Source: JBDTLH01 sp039934875
GTDB taxonomy: Bacteria; Acidobacteriota; Terriglobia; Terriglobales; Acidobacteriaceae
Direction: 5' to 3'
DNA length: 6,157 nucleotides
NCBI GenBank assembly: GCA_039934875.1
Contig: JBDTLH010000126.1
Span: forward strand, 1 to 6,157
Shown here: piece by piece, positions 4,790 to 6,157 of the stretch
Numbering within the stretch: the first letter of the stretch is position 1
How the letters are laid out: the number at the start of each line of letters is the position of its first letter
The notes under the pieces: generated by a model
Databases searched by the model: none
What the model was told of the DNA's origin: nothing
The model's input: only the letters and a program-made list of their open reading frames with translations
Translations under genes and position numbers: made by a program

Positions 4790-6003
4790 AATCACCATCC
4801 TCTTTGGCCCAACGCGTGTCGGTCATGCTCGACCAGCCCGCCACGGAGATGGCGCAGGAAGAACTGCCAAAACAAATCGCTTTTCTGGCGCAGGGCATTC
4901 GCGAGATACGCTTTTCCGGCGACGGGCGCGAGGTGAGCTTCGCCCTCGATTCCGAGCCACAGCCCGAATTGCAGGAGCTGGTGCGTGACGCCGCCCGCCG
5001 TATGCAGCGCGGACTCCGCCAACTCAAGCGCAAGATCGTATTCAGCTCCTCCCGCATGGCGTCGCCCCGCTTCAAACCAGTCGAAAACATCTCCGGCGTA
5101 CATGCCTTCGCCACCGGGATCGTCGCGCTTGAAGGCCTGCCGCTCAAACTCTTCCGCTACTTCGACCGCTCTTTCATCGAATTCGGCAAGCGCTGGAACC
5201 CCGCTCCGCTGATGACCCCCACGTTGATCCCCTCCGACGTGCTGGCAAAGTGCGATTACTTCCGCTCCTTTCCCCATAATGTCACCTTCGCCTGCCATCT
5301 CACGGAAACCGCGGAGAACATCGCCGGCTTTCGCGCCCACTATCAAGAGATGGACCATCTCGATGATCAAGCCGTCTCGCACCTCGCCACTCCCGAGGCC
5401 TGCCTCTCCCCCGCCGTCTGCTATCACACCTATTGCCTCAACCAGAACAAGACGCTTCCCGCCGAGGGGCTGGCGTATGAGATCGTCGGCAAGTGTTTCC
5501 GCTATGAGGCCAGCAACCTGACTGACCTGCGCCGCCTCTGGGACTTCACCATGCGCGAGATCGTATTCCTCGGCGAGCGCGAGAGCATCTTGGAAAAACG
5601 CGCGGAGTCGATCACCGACATGGGTCGTTTTCTGGAGGAGCACGAGCTTGCCGGGGAGATTCGCACCGCCAGCGATCCCTTCTTCGTCGCCCCCGACGCA
5701 ATCTCGAAGACCTACTTCCAACTCAGCTCGGAGACCAAATTCGAGATCTCGCTGCTGCTTCCCAACAACGAACGCGTCGCGGTGGGTTCACACAACTATC
5801 ACTCCGACTTCTTCGGGCGCGCCTTCAACACCACCGTCGAGGGGCATGGCGCAATGCACAGCGTCTGCGTCGCCTTCGGGCTGGAGCGCTGGGTGCACGC
5901 CTTCCTGCAGCAGCATGGCGACGACATCAACCAATGGCCCGCCGTGGTCCGCACGGCTACGGAGTTTGCGCAAGAACAACGCGCTCAGAATACGTCAGTG
6001 TAG
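4786..6003 (+). CDS. Amino acid:[carrier protein] ligase (class II seryl-tRNA synthetase-like)
   Basis: The 405-residue product resembles the atypical class II synthetase homologues, described in Bradyrhizobium and Agrobacterium, that adenylate glycine or alanine and transfer it to a carrier protein instead of tRNA. Motif 2 is KCFRYEASN (236-244, Arg239), followed by LWDFTMREIVFLG (252-264); motif 3 is GLERW (365-369, Arg368). Likely Zn ligands are Cys212 (LSPAVCYHT, aligning by eye with the Zn-Cys of ThrRS), Glu258 (MREIVFLG) and Cys361 (HSVCVAFG), the Cys/Glu/Cys set of methanogen-type SerRS. The long N-terminal coiled coil used by SerRS to bind tRNA is missing. Instead, about 90 residues form a small alpha/beta-looking domain. 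GTG 4786 was chosen for the GTGA overlap with the carrier-protein stop and GAGG 7 nt upstream; ATG 4738 would lie deep in that gene. Substrate choice cannot be read from the sequence. Confidence 0.85.
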   Translation: MKSPSSLAQRVSVMLDQPATEMAQEELPKQIAFLAQGIREIRFSGDGREVSFALDSEPQPELQELVRDAARRMQRGLRQLKRKIVFSSSRMASPRFKPVENISGVHAFATGIVALEGLPLKLFRYFDRSFIEFGKRWNPAPLMTPTLIPSDVLAKCDYFRSFPHNVTFACHLTETAENIAGFRAHYQEMDHLDDQAVSHLATPEACLSPAVCYHTYCLNQNKTLPAEGLAYEIVGKCFRYEASNLTDLRRLWDFTMREIVFLGERESILEKRAESITDMGRFLEEHELAGEIRTASDPFFVAPDAISKTYFQLSSETKFEISLLLPNNERVAVGSHNYHSDFFGRAFNTTVEGHGAMHSVCVAFGLERWVHAFLQQHGDDINQWPAVVRTATEFAQEQRAQNTSV

Positions 6004-6013
6004 GCGGCAAAGT

Positions 6014-6157
6014 TCAGCGCCAGCGCGCCAGCAATTTTCCTTGCGGAGAAAACTTCACGACGCTCAATCCATCGGCCGCGTAAAAGTTTCCTGCAGCATC
6101 CACAGCTAAGCTGGAGGGGTCTTCTGTAAACAACACATTGCGCTCTGAATCGGAAAT
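6014..6157 (-). CDS. NHL-repeat beta-propeller protein, C-terminal end (5' part outside window)
   Basis: Read on the minus strand from the window edge, 47 codons are open to TGA at 6016-6014. The protein reads like the last blade of an NHL-type propeller: PSSLAVDAAGNFYAADG, then LSVVKFSPQGKLLARW. The pattern 'xxLAVDxxGNxYxAD...VxxFSPxGxxL' is characteristic. Such proteins are often secreted or surface sensors or scaffolds, but with one blade no function can be assigned. The gene converges on the ligase gene, with only 10 bp between stop codons and no hairpin terminator visible. Confidence 0.75.
   Translation of the reverse strand: MSDSERNVLFTEDPSSLAVDAAGNFYAADGLSVVKFSPQGKLLARWR

Noticed and set aside
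4792..5721. 309-codon minus-strand frame over the ligase
   Set aside because: The plus strand carries class II synthetase motifs; the minus product is a compositional shadow.
4786..6003. Ordinary seryl-tRNA synthetase
   Set aside because: The long N-terminal tRNA-binding coiled coil is missing, and the motif 2 region (CFRYEASN, DFTMREIVFLG) together with the carrier-protein neighbour fits carrier-protein ligases better.

Overview
This GC-rich window, with strongly C-ending codons, looks chromosomal and comes from a diderm (LPS-making) bacterium. The gene order lptA-like / lptB / rpoN / long hpf and the protein style suggest an acidobacterium or relative; that assignment is inference, since no rRNA or other taxonomic marker is present.

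Region 1 (1-3622, + strand) is a housekeeping block. It holds the 3' end of an LptA/OstA-family LPS-transport gene, then lptB (ABC ATPase of the LPS exporter) with no base between them, then rpoN (sigma-54) after a 159-bp gap, then a long-form hpf (ribosome hibernation factor) after a 92-bp gap. This is the classical lptA-lptB-rpoN-hpf order. The ptsN or hprK-type genes that often follow hpf are absent. The two gaps are unusual. A perfect Shine-Dalgarno sequence lies 135 nt too far upstream of the conserved rpoN start. The hpf start codon has no Shine-Dalgarno and abuts an array of degenerate 8-bp tandem repeats.

Region 2 (3623-3828) is intergenic. It carries a 19-bp direct repeat in two copies, a perfect 8-bp GC-rich hairpin and a weak candidate promoter.

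Region 3 (3829-6003, + strand) is the most interesting part: three translationally coupled genes with 17-nt and 4-nt overlaps. They encode a left-handed beta-helix (hexapeptide) acyltransferase with a hydrophobic N-terminus, an 88-residue carrier protein with its phosphopantetheine serine in a GLTSL motif, and a class II seryl-tRNA-synthetase-like protein. The third resembles amino acid:[carrier protein] ligases, which load an amino acid onto a carrier protein rather than a tRNA. The cassette suggests a pathway that activates a small amino acid, parks it on the carrier as a thioester and perhaps passes it to an acceptor through the acyltransferase. The biological product is not known to me.

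Region 4 (6014-6157, - strand) is the 3' end of a convergent NHL-repeat (beta-propeller) protein gene, only 10 bp from the ligase stop codon.
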